Assembly (NCBI GenBank): GCA_964626595.1
Contig: CAZVFU010000032.1
Coordinates: forward strand, 1-24,221
Direction: 5' to 3'
DNA from: JAWLFI01 sp964626595
Lineage (GTDB): Bacteria; Bacteroidota; Bacteroidia; Chitinophagales; Saprospiraceae
Length of the DNA stretch: 24,221 nucleotides
Shown piece after piece: positions 12,507 to 20,165 of this stretch (positions are counted from its first letter, which is position 1; the number at the start of each line of letters is the position of its first letter). A program made the translations under genes and the position numbers. Below the pieces are notes generated by a model. The model worked only from the letters and a program-made list of their open reading frames with translations. It did not search any database and was not told the DNA's origin.

Positions 12507-15374
12507 ATGCAAAAAATCTTCTTCTACACTCTCTTCGTTTTTGCTTTTACAGCAAACATTTTTTCTCAAAACGGAACCCTTCGTGGGGTGATGTATGATG
12601 ACGCAACGGGCGACCCTCTACCCTTTGGTAACGTAATCATAGATAAATTAGGAACAGGAACTACATCTGATTTAGACGGAGCATACTCCATCTCATTACC
12701 TGTTGGCACCTACAATGTAACATTCAATTTCTTAGGATATAGTGACTTAATAATTGAAAACGTAGAAATAAAACCGGATGAGGTGACCCTATTGAATGGT
12801 CGGGTGGGGGAATCCATGCAGAATCTGGATGTCGTAGTAATAACCGCTTCTCAAGCAAGAAATACAGAAGCGGCTGTGGCAACCCTTCAACGCAAGTCCA
12901 TAAACATGTTAGATGGAATTTCAGCGGCCAGTTTTAAAAAAATTGGTGACTCTGATGCTGCAGCTGCTGTTAAAAGAGTACCTGGTGTTTCAGTAGAAGG
13001 TGGCAAATACATCTATGTTAGAGGGTTAGGTGATCGCTACACGAAAACAATTTTAAATGGTATGGATATTCCAGGTTTGGATCCTGATAGAAATACGGTT
13101 CAGATGGATATTTTCCCGACCAATATTCTTGATAACATTATTGTCCTAAAAACATTCACACCGGATTTGCCGGCCGATTTTACCGGGGGGGTTGTGGATA
13201 TTACAACCAAGGATTTCCCAGAACGTAAAACATTCAGCATTTCTGGTGGCTTAGGTTATAATCCAGATATGCATCTGAATAGTAATTATCTTACGTATGA
13301 GGGTGGATCCACTGACTTCTTAGGGTTTGATGATGGAACCAGATCTTTACCCACAGAGGGAAGAAGTAATATTCCTTTTTTGGCTGATGCGGTTGGAGAT
13401 CCCCGAGGAGATGGCCAGGTATTCAATCAAATCTTGCAGGATTTCAACCCAAATCTCGCAGCGATGAGAGCCAACTCTTTTATGGATTACAGCCTGAGTT
13501 TATCTTCAGGAAACCAATTCAATCGGGAAAAGGTAACCTTGGGATATAATTTAGCCCTCACTTACAAAAATAATACGGACTTCTATCAAGATGCTGAATA
13601 CAACAGATACGGTCTGGACGAAAGTATTGATGTATTTGATATGGAGTCACGCGAAATCCAAAGAGGGGATTTTGGAGTAAATAATGTTTTACTGGGCGGG
13701 CTTGCAGGCTTTAGCGCAAAAACCAAAACATCAAAAATAGGTCTAAATGTACTTCACTTGCAAAATGGCGAGTCAAAAGCAGGTCTTTTCAATTATATAG
13801 GTCGTGATCAAGGTTCCAACTTTACTGCCACCCAGCACAACCTTGAATACAGTCAAAGTTCGCTTACAAATATTATGATCAATGGTACGCACAATGCAGG
13901 TGAGGGTGCCTGGAAAGTCGATTGGAAAGCGGCTGCAACTCGGTCCCAAATGGATGACCCGGATATCCGATTCACACGAATTCGTACAGATGGGGACGAG
14001 TTGACTGTAGGGTCAGAATCTGGCATTCCAGAAAGAATTTGGCGCTTCCTTTCTGAAGATAATCTGGCGGGGAAAGCGGATGCAACAAATAAATTTATTT
14101 TCAGAGGGGAAGAAGCGAAACTTAAATTTGGTGGTGGACATACCTATAAACAGCGGGATTATTCGATAGAGAATTTTCAAATTCGACCGAATTCAATAGA
14201 CATTACGGATAATCCAAACGACATTTTTCAATTTGATAATCTGTGGACTCCTGAAAACCGAAATGGAGTCACATACGATCCTCAATTTTTGCCAAACAAT
14301 ACGAATGCTTTTGATGCAAATATCAATAATACCGCAGCCTATGCGTCATTGGAGTTTTCACCGATTAATAATTTAAGGTCAATTATAGGGGTGAGGGCAG
14401 AAAATTATGTGCAAAGATATAGCGGAATAAACCAGGATAAAGATCGACTTGATAATGAGGTAGTAATTGATGATTTAGATTTTTTTCCAGCCGTAAACCT
14501 TATTTACGCATTACGGGAGAAAATGAACTTAAGACTATCTTATAGTATGACGATCGCTAGACCTTCATTTAAGGAAGCGTCTTTTGCAACCATTCTTGAT
14601 CCGATTACGGGTAGAACGTTTATAGGTGGGTTCTTTCCAGATATTGATGTGGCAACCGGTGAAATAATATGGGATGGGAATTTACGAGCCACCAACATTA
14701 ATAATTTCGATCTTAGGTGGGAACTATTTCAAAATGCAGGTCAGCTGATCTCAGTGAGTGGATTTTATAAAACATTTAATAATCCTATCGAGATCGTACA
14801 GTATGTTCAGGCTCCTAATAACTTTCAGCCTCGAAATGTTGGGTTCGGACAAGTATTCGGAGCGGAATTTGAATTGCGTAAAAGCTTGGCTTTTGTTGCT
14901 AATGCTTTAGATAATATTACATTTAATGCAAATATAACCGTTACCCAATCTTCTATTGAGATGAGCGATACCGAGTTTAATTCCAGAGTAAGAAATGCTC
15001 GAGATGGGCAGGAAATCGATAGGCAAAGAGACATGGCTGGGCAAGCACCGTATTTGATCAACACAGGATTGTCTTATGCAAATCCTGAAAATGGGTGGGG
15101 ATTTGGTATGTTTTATAATGTTCAGGGTGAAACCCTTCAATTCGTAGGAATTGCCGATCGTCCAGATGTATATTCAGTACCCTTCCATAGCTTGAATGTA
15201 AATATTAGTAGATCATTCGGCACTCAAAACAGATTTAATGTAGGCGCAAAGGTTTCCAACCTATTAGGTGATGATCGCGAGGAGGTTTTTAAATCCTTTG
15301 GAACGCAGGATGAGCTCTTTACCAGACTAAGACCCGAACGCACTTTCAGTTTAAGTTTTGGTTATAAGATGTAA
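12507..15374 (+). CDS. TonB-dependent outer-membrane receptor with N-terminal carboxypeptidase-regulatory-like domain
   Basis: The protein has 955 residues. Signal peptide MQKIFFYTLFVFAFTANIFS is followed at about 24-105 by a CarboxypepD_reg-like domain (LRGVMYDDATGDPLPFGNVI through YNVTFNFLGY). A TonB-box-like LDVVVITAS is at 107-115. The plug domain (about 125-240) has YIYVRGLGDRYTKTILNGM, MDIFPTNILDNIIVLKTF and PADFTGGVVDITTKDFP. The remainder is a predicted beta-barrel with alternating strands, ending RPERTFSLSFGYKM. The terminal residue is Met where an aromatic is usual. The barrel imports an unidentified substrate across the outer membrane with TonB energy. No SusD homologue is adjacent; the beta-helix lipoprotein upstream takes that position. 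The Pho-box-like repeat upstream of that lipoprotein hints at phosphorus-compound uptake, but this is speculative. Confidence 0.92.
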   Translation: MQKIFFYTLFVFAFTANIFSQNGTLRGVMYDDATGDPLPFGNVIIDKLGTGTTSDLDGAYSISLPVGTYNVTFNFLGYSDLIIENVEIKPDEVTLLNGRVGESMQNLDVVVITASQARNTEAAVATLQRKSINMLDGISAASFKKIGDSDAAAAVKRVPGVSVEGGKYIYVRGLGDRYTKTILNGMDIPGLDPDRNTVQMDIFPTNILDNIIVLKTFTPDLPADFTGGVVDITTKDFPERKTFSISGGLGYNPDMHLNSNYLTYEGGSTDFLGFDDGTRSLPTEGRSNIPFLADAVGDPRGDGQVFNQILQDFNPNLAAMRANSFMDYSLSLSSGNQFNREKVTLGYNLALTYKNNTDFYQDAEYNRYGLDESIDVFDMESREIQRGDFGVNNVLLGGLAGFSAKTKTSKIGLNVLHLQNGESKAGLFNYIGRDQGSNFTATQHNLEYSQSSLTNIMINGTHNAGEGAWKVDWKAAATRSQMDDPDIRFTRIRTDGDELTVGSESGIPERIWRFLSEDNLAGKADATNKFIFRGEEAKLKFGGGHTYKQRDYSIENFQIRPNSIDITDNPNDIFQFDNLWTPENRNGVTYDPQFLPNNTNAFDANINNTAAYASLEFSPINNLRSIIGVRAENYVQRYSGINQDKDRLDNEVVIDDLDFFPAVNLIYALREKMNLRLSYSMTIARPSFKEASFATILDPITGRTFIGGFFPDIDVATGEIIWDGNLRATNINNFDLRWELFQNAGQLISVSGFYKTFNNPIEIVQYVQAPNNFQPRNVGFGQVFGAEFELRKSLAFVANALDNITFNANITVTQSSIEMSDTEFNSRVRNARDGQEIDRQRDMAGQAPYLINTGLSYANPENGWGFGMFYNVQGETLQFVGIADRPDVYSVPFHSLNVNISRSFGTQNRFNVGAKVSNLLGDDREEVFKSFGTQDELFTRLRPERTFSLSFGYKM

Positions 15375-15407
15375 ATTGGAGAAGTAGAAGACTCCATTGT
15401 ACTTGGA

Positions 15408-15436
15408 GGGTGGGCTATTTAGCCTGCCCTTTTTTT
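15408..15436 (+). terminator. Rho-independent terminator after the TonB receptor gene
   Basis: GGGTGGGCT (15408-15416) pairs with AGCCTGCCC (15421-15429) around ATTT, using two G-T wobbles. It is followed by seven T residues (15430-15436). It lies 33 bases after the receptor stop. Confidence 0.8.
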
Positions 15437-15479
15437 ATTTTTGAGAATAAGCTTAGGTTTTCAGCTCCCGAATGTGTAA

Positions 15480-15587
15480 AACTTGCCCAAAAGAATCATA
15501 TTACGATCCTTTGAGCCTCGCACAGAAATATTTAATAGTGTAAATCCGGGCCGATCCTTCAGCCTGGACAATAGTCACAAATTCTAA
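15480..15587 (+). pseudogene. C-terminal relic of a second TonB-dependent receptor
   Basis: The 35 codons ending at TAA 15585-15587 read NLPKRIILRSFEP, then RTEIFNSVNPGRSFSLDN, then SHKF. The last 32 residues align without gaps with the last 32 of the upstream receptor (15279-15371), both stopping at the same point: SF/SF, E-I-F/E-L-F, P-G-R-S-F-S-L/P-E-R-T-F-S-L and a final K-F/K-M. About ten of 32 are identical. The relic ends in the aromatic Phe normal for these barrels. A stop lies just before it in frame, and possible frame-shifted matches precede that, so it cannot be a functional gene. Chance similarity is possible since the end motif of these receptors is short. Confidence 0.4.
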
Positions 15588-15626
15588 TAGTTCATTCTTC
15601 CTTTACGGATTTTCAAAAATGACCAT

Positions 15627-15659
15627 AAAAAAGCCCGGCTGAAATTCAGCCGGGCTTTT
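15627..15659 (-). terminator. Strong hairpin terminator, ndk side, probably bidirectional
   Basis: GCCCGGCTG (15633-15641) and CAGCCGGGC (15647-15655) pair perfectly around AAATT, and pairing can extend through it. Six A residues on one side (15627-15632) become the T run on the - strand. TTTT on the other side (15656-15659) could serve the + strand. It ends 21 bases after the ndk stop. Confidence 0.85.
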
Positions 15660-15680
15660 GTAGTTTTCGTCCAATTTATC

Positions 15681-16103
15681 TTAAGCGAACATCTCCGTCT
15701 CCGCAAAATGAAAACTTCCTTCTCTCGCTGCGTTCTCATCGGAATCAGCGCCGTGAACGGCATTCTCACCTATGCTGGTCGCATAGTTTGCTCGAATGGT
15801 TCCCTCCTCAGCTTCAGCCGGGTTCGTAGCGCCAATCAATTTCCGAAAATCCTCGACTGCATTGTCTTTCTCCAAAATAGCGGCTACAATCGGACCGGAA
15901 GACATAAAGTCAACCAATTCCTGATAAAACGGACGCTCCTTGTGCACAGCATAAAAATCGCCAGCTTTTTCAGCTGAAAGCTTGGTATATTTCATCGCGA
16001 TGATGCGAAATCCAGCTTCATTAATTTGATTTAAAATACCCCCGATATGACCATTCTTTACAGCATCGGGTTTGATCATGGTAAATGTTCGATTCGTTTT
16101 CAT
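15681..16103 (-). CDS. ndk: Nucleoside diphosphate kinase
   Basis: The protein has 140 residues, the typical length. It transfers the terminal phosphate from ATP to other nucleoside diphosphates through a phospho-histidine. Visible features are the N-terminal TFTMIKPDAVKNGHIGGIL, then FYAVHKERPFYQELVDFMSSG with the Kpn-loop region, TNPAEAEEGTIRANYA, and the active-site signature NAVHGADS with catalytic H117. The C-terminus is family-like up to EMFA. It is monocistronic: a strong terminator follows, and a candidate promoter lies in the 118-base gap before the gene. Nothing unusual is seen. Confidence 0.97.
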   Translation of the reverse strand: MKTNRTFTMIKPDAVKNGHIGGILNQINEAGFRIIAMKYTKLSAEKAGDFYAVHKERPFYQELVDFMSSGPIVAAILEKDNAVEDFRKLIGATNPAEAEEGTIRANYATSIGENAVHGADSDENAAREGSFHFAETEMFA

Positions 16104-16156
16104 GTCTATTTCGTATTTATATTGAGAATTGATTGAGTGTACAGTCTAATCGGGCA

Positions 16157-16186
16157 CAAAAGTAGTAAAACTTCGGCCAAGCCAAG
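16157..16186 (-). promoter_or_regulatory. Candidate ndk promoter
   Basis: On the - strand, CTTG (16186-16183) and TACTTTTG (16164-16157) form a -33/-7 pair with an 18-base spacer. TACTTTTG is a full match to TAnnTTTG. The start site would be about 45 bases before the ndk ATG. Confidence 0.45.
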
Positions 16187-16221
16187 CGATTTATAATAAT
16201 TTTTAGCAATAAGTTAACAAG

Positions 16222-16881
16222 CTAAAATCGATATACCCAACCCACTTGCAAAGGAGCCGCGGGCGTTCCAGGAGGAATATGAAAGCTCAAGTTTTCAGAT
16301 ACATCAAAACCAGCCAAATGGCCTGAAATAAAAGCTTCAGCAATATTTAGCAGATATATGGCTCCAAGAGCGATATAATTAAGCTCTAAATTTGATCGGA
16401 ATTGATCGCGGTAGGTCTTCAATGCATTTTCACTTAAAAAGGAAAGGGCATGTTCCTCTCCCATTATTGAAAGCTCATAAGCATCTCGAAAACGGCGATA
16501 TTGACTCAAATTCTGATCCAAATTATACAGAGTAAAACCGATCCCACCCCATACTAAGCCTACTTTCCAGGATTGCCGATTATATACTTGACCTGCACCA
16601 GGAAGAATCGTTGACAATAAAGCCGAACGCCCGGCGTAAGGATAGGTATTTCCAAAATAATACTCTTGTGCTGCTCGAGTCTGCTTTCGCATCCAGTTTG
16701 AAAATCCGGTATCAGACGGTTTGTCACTATTCTCTTTCTGAACCTGGGTTTGCTTCTTATCGCTTAGCTCAACCTGACTCAGAGAGTCTTGTATTTGTCC
16801 ATAAATAAGTGATGACATGGCTCCACCTGCGAACCAAATAAAAAGGATGTTTAACAAGATGAATTTCATTCGTATACTCAT
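16222..16881 (-). CDS. DUF5683-type membrane protein
   Basis: With the ATG at 16881 the protein has 219 residues and begins MSIRMKFILLNILFIW, a hydrophobic signal or anchor; the ATG at 16869 would also work. The frame is open to 17028, but that extension lacks signal character and lies upstream of a candidate promoter (16993-17025). A low-complexity Q/K/S linker follows. Then come PYAGRSALLSTILPGAGQVYNRQSWKVGLVWGGIGFTLYNL and a second membrane segment, YIALGAIYLLNIAEAFISGHLAGFD. The motif S.ilPGaGq.Yn.q.wK is the signature of DUF5683 proteins, which in Bacteroidota are commonly found beside parB. The end PLQVGWVYRF has an outer-membrane look. Its role is unknown. It lies 202 bases downstream of the parB stop, so may be transcribed from its own promoter. 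Confidence 0.8.
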   Translation of the reverse strand: MSIRMKFILLNILFIWFAGGAMSSLIYGQIQDSLSQVELSDKKQTQVQKENSDKPSDTGFSNWMRKQTRAAQEYYFGNTYPYAGRSALLSTILPGAGQVYNRQSWKVGLVWGGIGFTLYNLDQNLSQYRRFRDAYELSIMGEEHALSFLSENALKTYRDQFRSNLELNYIALGAIYLLNIAEAFISGHLAGFDVSENLSFHIPPGTPAAPLQVGWVYRF

Positions 16882-16992
16882 GGTAAAATGTTGAATTCTA
16901 TCAACTTCAATTCGATCATACTTTTGGGACCCCGATCCATAGACTCTGAAAAAGCTTTGATACTCAAGATGAAACATAAAAAGAATCCCGTT

Positions 16993-17025
16993 CAATAATA
17001 TGCGCTTATTTGCGATACCCAAAAA
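16993..17025 (-). promoter_or_regulatory. Candidate promoter of the DUF5683-type gene
   Basis: On the - strand, TTTTTG (17025-17020), a 19-base spacer and TATTATTG (17000-16993) fit the -33/-7 layout, with seven of eight matches to TAnnTTTG. It lies between the parB stop and the chosen start. Confidence 0.35.
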
Positions 17026-17083
17026 CACCGCACAAATTACAAATCTTAGGGTCTAGGCTTTCAATAAAGCCAATGGTAAGGCT

Positions 17084-17977
17084 TTAAACATCTAAGATGT
17101 CAAGAATTTCATTCAAGCGATCATCATCCTCAAATGAGATAACGATTTTTCCTTTACCCTTGTTATTCCGTTGAATTTTAATGGGTGCGCTAAGGCGATC
17201 TGTTAATCGATCTTGAATCTTTCGAATCTCGGGATGAACCTCTGATCTTTTCGTAGATGAGGATTTTTTGTCATTGTGAATAGACTGGATCAGCTTTTCT
17301 GTAGCCCGAACACTTAATCCTTTATCCAAAACAGATTTAAATACAAAAAGCTGCTGATCCACATTACTCATACCCGCTAAAGCTCGAGCATGTCCCATGG
17401 ATAGTTTGCGCTCTTTAATCGCTTGCTGAATCTCAGGTGAAAGTTTGAGCAACCTAATATAGTTCGTTACTGTACTTCGATTTTTACCCACTCGCTCTGA
17501 AAGCGCATCATGTGTCAAATTGCATTCGTCCATTAACCGTTGATAAGAAATAGCCACCTCAATCGCGTTGAGGTCCTGACGCTGAATATTTTCAACCAAA
17601 GCCATTTCCAGCATTTCCTGGTCATTGGCCAGTCTAATGTAAGCGGGCACTTCTTCTAGTCCCGCTTCAGATGATGCGCGAAATCTTCGCTCCCCTGAAA
17701 TAATCTGAAATGAATCTGGTCCCAGTCTTCGTAACGTCAGCGGTTGAATGATACCATGTGTTCGAATAGACTGAGCTAAAGCAACTAACTCTTCCTCATC
17801 AAACTGTGTCCGTGGTTGAAAAGGATTGATTTCTATTTGATGCAAGGGAATCATTGCTATGTGGCTGGAAAGTTCTTTTACTATTTCCTGCTGTTCAGAT
17901 TTCGAAGCACTATGTTCAGCATTGGATAACAGGGCGCGAATCCCTTTGCCCAATTCCTTTTTTTTCATTTTTGCCAT
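17084..17977 (-). CDS. parB: Chromosome-partitioning protein ParB
   Basis: The protein has 297 residues, the usual length. It binds parS sites, spreads along DNA as a CTP-dependent clamp and works with ParA to separate replicated origins. The N-terminus KKKELGKGIRALLS is the ParA-interacting segment. The CTPase domain has IEINPFQPRTQFDEEEL (48-64) and ISGERRFRAS (93-102), the nucleotide-binding box. ENIQRQDLN (129-137) follows. A helix-turn-helix at about 155-176 (HDALSERVGKNRSTVTNYIR) contacts DNA, and the C-terminal dimerisation domain ends ILDILDV. It starts 15 bases after the parA stop. I found no clear parS palindrome in the window. Confidence 0.95.
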   Translation of the reverse strand: MAKMKKKELGKGIRALLSNAEHSASKSEQQEIVKELSSHIAMIPLHQIEINPFQPRTQFDEEELVALAQSIRTHGIIQPLTLRRLGPDSFQIISGERRFRASSEAGLEEVPAYIRLANDQEMLEMALVENIQRQDLNAIEVAISYQRLMDECNLTHDALSERVGKNRSTVTNYIRLLKLSPEIQQAIKERKLSMGHARALAGMSNVDQQLFVFKSVLDKGLSVRATEKLIQSIHNDKKSSSTKRSEVHPEIRKIQDRLTDRLSAPIKIQRNNKGKGKIVISFEDDDRLNEILDILDV

Positions 17978-17992
17978 ATCTTACAACCAACT

Positions 17993-18787
17993 TTAGGAGG
18001 TTACAGCCTGAGCGGGCTTTTTAACCTCATTCACCTCCAGCAATTCCTTAGCCAGATTCAAAAAATTATTAGTCCCTTTGCAGCCGGCATCGTACAAAAT
18101 CACCGGACAATGTGCGGACGGGGCCTCTCCTACCTTTGAATTTCTATGAATGATCGTATCAAAAACCCGATCGGTGGCGTGATCTCTGACCTCATTAACC
18201 ACAATATTAGCTAAGCGAAGTCTGGAATCATACATTGACAACACGATACCTTCCACTTCCAGCTTTGGATTTGTAGCATTCTTAACCATTTCAATGGTAT
18301 TCTTTAATTTTTGTAAACCTTCCAGCGCAAAAATCTCACATTGAATCGGAATCAATACAGAGTCAGCTGCGGTCAAAGCATTAATAGTAATGAGCCCCAA
18401 AGAAGGTAAACAATCAATCAAAATAAAATCAAACTCATCCCGAATAGACCGAAGCACGTTATCCATAACAAACTCCCGTCGCATAGTAGAGACCAATTCC
18501 AGTTCAGCACCTACAAGATCAATATGAGAAGGAAGTACAGATAAAAAGGGGGTATTTGACTTTAAAATGGCTTTTTGAGGTGGAACATCATTTAGCATAC
18601 AGTCATAAATACTATACTCCACATCTTCCGGCAAGATGCCGACTCCAGATGTGGCATTGGCCTGAGGATCAGCATCCACTATAAGCGTATTGTATTCCAA
18701 TACGGCCAATGAAGCTGCCAGATTAATGGCCGTGGTTGTTTTTCCCACACCTCCTTTCTGATTTGCAATGGCAATTATCTTTCCCAT
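17993..18787 (-). CDS. parA: Chromosome-partitioning ATPase ParA (Soj family)
   Basis: The protein has 264 residues, the size of small ParA/Soj ATPases without an N-terminal DNA-binding domain. The deviant Walker A motif NQKGGVGKTTTAINLA is at 9-24, with K11 and K16. Walker A' is in LIVDADPQANATSG (D38, D40), and the Walker B aspartate D125 is in FILIDCLPSLGLITINAL. PIQCEIFALEGL is also diagnostic. It binds DNA non-specifically as an ATP dimer and is released by ParB. The C-terminus is short and basic. It lies two bases downstream of the UPF0173 hydrolase and 15 before parB, so the three are surely one operon. Confidence 0.95.
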   Translation of the reverse strand: MGKIIAIANQKGGVGKTTTAINLAASLAVLEYNTLIVDADPQANATSGVGILPEDVEYSIYDCMLNDVPPQKAILKSNTPFLSVLPSHIDLVGAELELVSTMRREFVMDNVLRSIRDEFDFILIDCLPSLGLITINALTAADSVLIPIQCEIFALEGLQKLKNTIEMVKNATNPKLEVEGIVLSMYDSRLRLANIVVNEVRDHATDRVFDTIIHRNSKVGEAPSAHCPVILYDAGCKGTNNFLNLAKELLEVNEVKKPAQAVTS

Positions 18788-18789
18788 AA

Positions 18790-19470
18790 TTAAAGTTCTA
18801 TCTCCTCACCTACCTTAGGCAAATGAAGTTTTTTACCTTTTTCCTGAAAGGAATTTTTCGTTTCAGCATGATCAATTTCAATATAGGGAAATGTATCAAA
18901 ATGAACGCCAATGACAGTATCACACTGGACAAACTCTGCGGCTTTTAAAGCCTCCTCAGGTCCCATGGTAAAATTATCCCCAATGGGAAGAATAGCTGCA
19001 TCCAGGTTAAAACCCATTTCGGGAATCAATTTCATATCGTAGGTCAAGGCGGTATCCCCAGCAAAATAAATTGTCTTTTCCTTTCCCTGGACCACAAACC
19101 CTCCGGGATTTCCTCCATAAGTGCCATCGGGCAAAACAGAAGAATGAATCGCGGTGACATACTTGACCTTCCCAAATGGAAAAGAAGCCATACCCCCGTG
19201 GTTTAGTGGATGACCCTCTATTCCCTTTTCGCTGTAATAGGATACCAATTCAAAGTTTGATATTAACTTTGCTCCCGATCGTTTGGCAATGGACTCCAAA
19301 TCAGCTACGTGATCTTCATGGCCGTGCGTGAGTAAAATATAATCGGGATCCAATAAATCGACATCTATATCTGTAGCTAATTCGTTAGGTGTGATGAAGG
19401 GATCAAACAACAACTGGAAACCTTTTAATTCCAGCATAAAGCAAGAGTGCCCAAAATAAGTAAACTTCAT
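18790..19470 (-). CDS. UPF0173 family metal-dependent hydrolase (metallo-beta-lactamase fold)
   Basis: The protein has 226 residues, as expected for the family (YtkL-like). The N-terminus MKFTYFGHSCFMLELKGFQLLFDPF is characteristic. The metal motif LLTHGHEDHVADLESIAK gives H49, H51, D53 and H54. Later ligands are in HPLNHGGMASFPFG, IHSSVLPDGTYGGNPGGFVV, IYFAGDTALTYDMKLI and VIGVHFDTFPYIEID. The physiological substrate of the family is not established. Here it is the first gene of an operon with parA and parB, two bases upstream of parA. A full TAnnTTTG element (TAACTTTG, 19509-19502 on the - strand) lies 32 bases before the start. Confidence 0.92.
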   Translation of the reverse strand: MKFTYFGHSCFMLELKGFQLLFDPFITPNELATDIDVDLLDPDYILLTHGHEDHVADLESIAKRSGAKLISNFELVSYYSEKGIEGHPLNHGGMASFPFGKVKYVTAIHSSVLPDGTYGGNPGGFVVQGKEKTIYFAGDTALTYDMKLIPEMGFNLDAAILPIGDNFTMGPEEALKAAEFVQCDTVIGVHFDTFPYIEIDHAETKNSFQEKGKKLHLPKVGEEIEL

Positions 19471-19501
19471 GGTATGTCTTTTTTCAACTATTTCCGATGT
19501 A

Positions 19502-19509
19502 CAAAGTTA
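19502..19509 (-). promoter_or_regulatory. Candidate -7 element of the hydrolase-parA-parB operon
   Basis: TAACTTTG on the - strand fits TAnnTTTG exactly. The start site would be about 25 bases before ATG 19470. I see no convincing -33 element. It lies in the 101-base divergent gap shared with the FMN reductase gene. Confidence 0.4.
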
Positions 19510-19571
19510 CATCAATGAATCTTGAAATCCACATTTTTATACCATTCTATATCCCTTCATAAAGTAAAATC

Positions 19572-20162
19572 ATGACAAAAACTCAAGACATCACCTTGAT
19601 TTCGGGAACAAATCGACAGAATAGTAATACCCGCCTGTTTACTGAAACTCTATATCGTCTCCTCAAACCCCATACAAAGAATTCCCTTCGGATTTTGGAT
19701 TTAGGTGAACTCGAGGGTGTAGATATTCAAAACTCCATGTTTAATCCGGATGAACAGCATCCGATTATACAAAACCTTCAAAACAAGTACATTTTGCCTG
19801 CCAGTAAATTTATCTTCATCATACCGGAATACAATGGAAGCTATCCCGGTATTTTGAAGTATTTTATTGACGCTTGCTCGGTTAGGGATTATAGTTCTAA
19901 CTTTCAAAACAAAAGTGCATTTCTCATCGGAGTCTCTACGGGCCGAGCCGGTAATTTGAGAGGGCTGGATCACCTGACTTCCGTATTAAATTATTTACAA
20001 ACCCACGTTCACCCAGTGCGATTGCCCGTCTCAAAAGTTACCTCTATATTTGACGCGGAAAAACTTAAGTTTGTAGATGAAGAATTATTGGGATTACTTC
20101 ACCAACACTTACTCCCATTTGTTAATGAGATCATTCCCAGTCGAGCAACCCAATTATCCTAA
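19572..20162 (+). CDS. NADPH-dependent FMN reductase family protein
   Basis: The protein has 196 residues with a flavodoxin-like fold. The FMN phosphate loop LISGTNRQNSNTRLF is at 9-23, IIPEYNGSYPGILKYFID at 83-100 is the family signature (PEYNGS), and GVSTGRAGNLRGLDHL at 120-135 is the second FMN contact. These oxidoreductases reduce FMN, quinones or azo compounds with NAD(P)H; which applies here cannot be told. It lies three bases upstream of lipB and is probably cotranscribed with it and the thioesterase. The N-terminus MTKTQDITLISGTNR needs no start revision. Confidence 0.9.
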   Translation: MTKTQDITLISGTNRQNSNTRLFTETLYRLLKPHTKNSLRILDLGELEGVDIQNSMFNPDEQHPIIQNLQNKYILPASKFIFIIPEYNGSYPGILKYFIDACSVRDYSSNFQNKSAFLIGVSTGRAGNLRGLDHLTSVLNYLQTHVHPVRLPVSKVTSIFDAEKLKFVDEELLGLLHQHLLPFVNEIIPSRATQLS

Positions 20163-20165
20163 ATT

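Noticed and set aside
16882..17028. N-terminal extension of the DUF5683-type protein to the ATG at 17028
   Set aside because: The extension lacks signal-peptide character, would place the hydrophobic anchor internally and lies upstream of or over a candidate promoter.
17054..17075. GGCTTT/AAAGCC hairpin after parB
   Set aside because: The six-base stem has no T tail on the - strand, so I do not call it a terminator.
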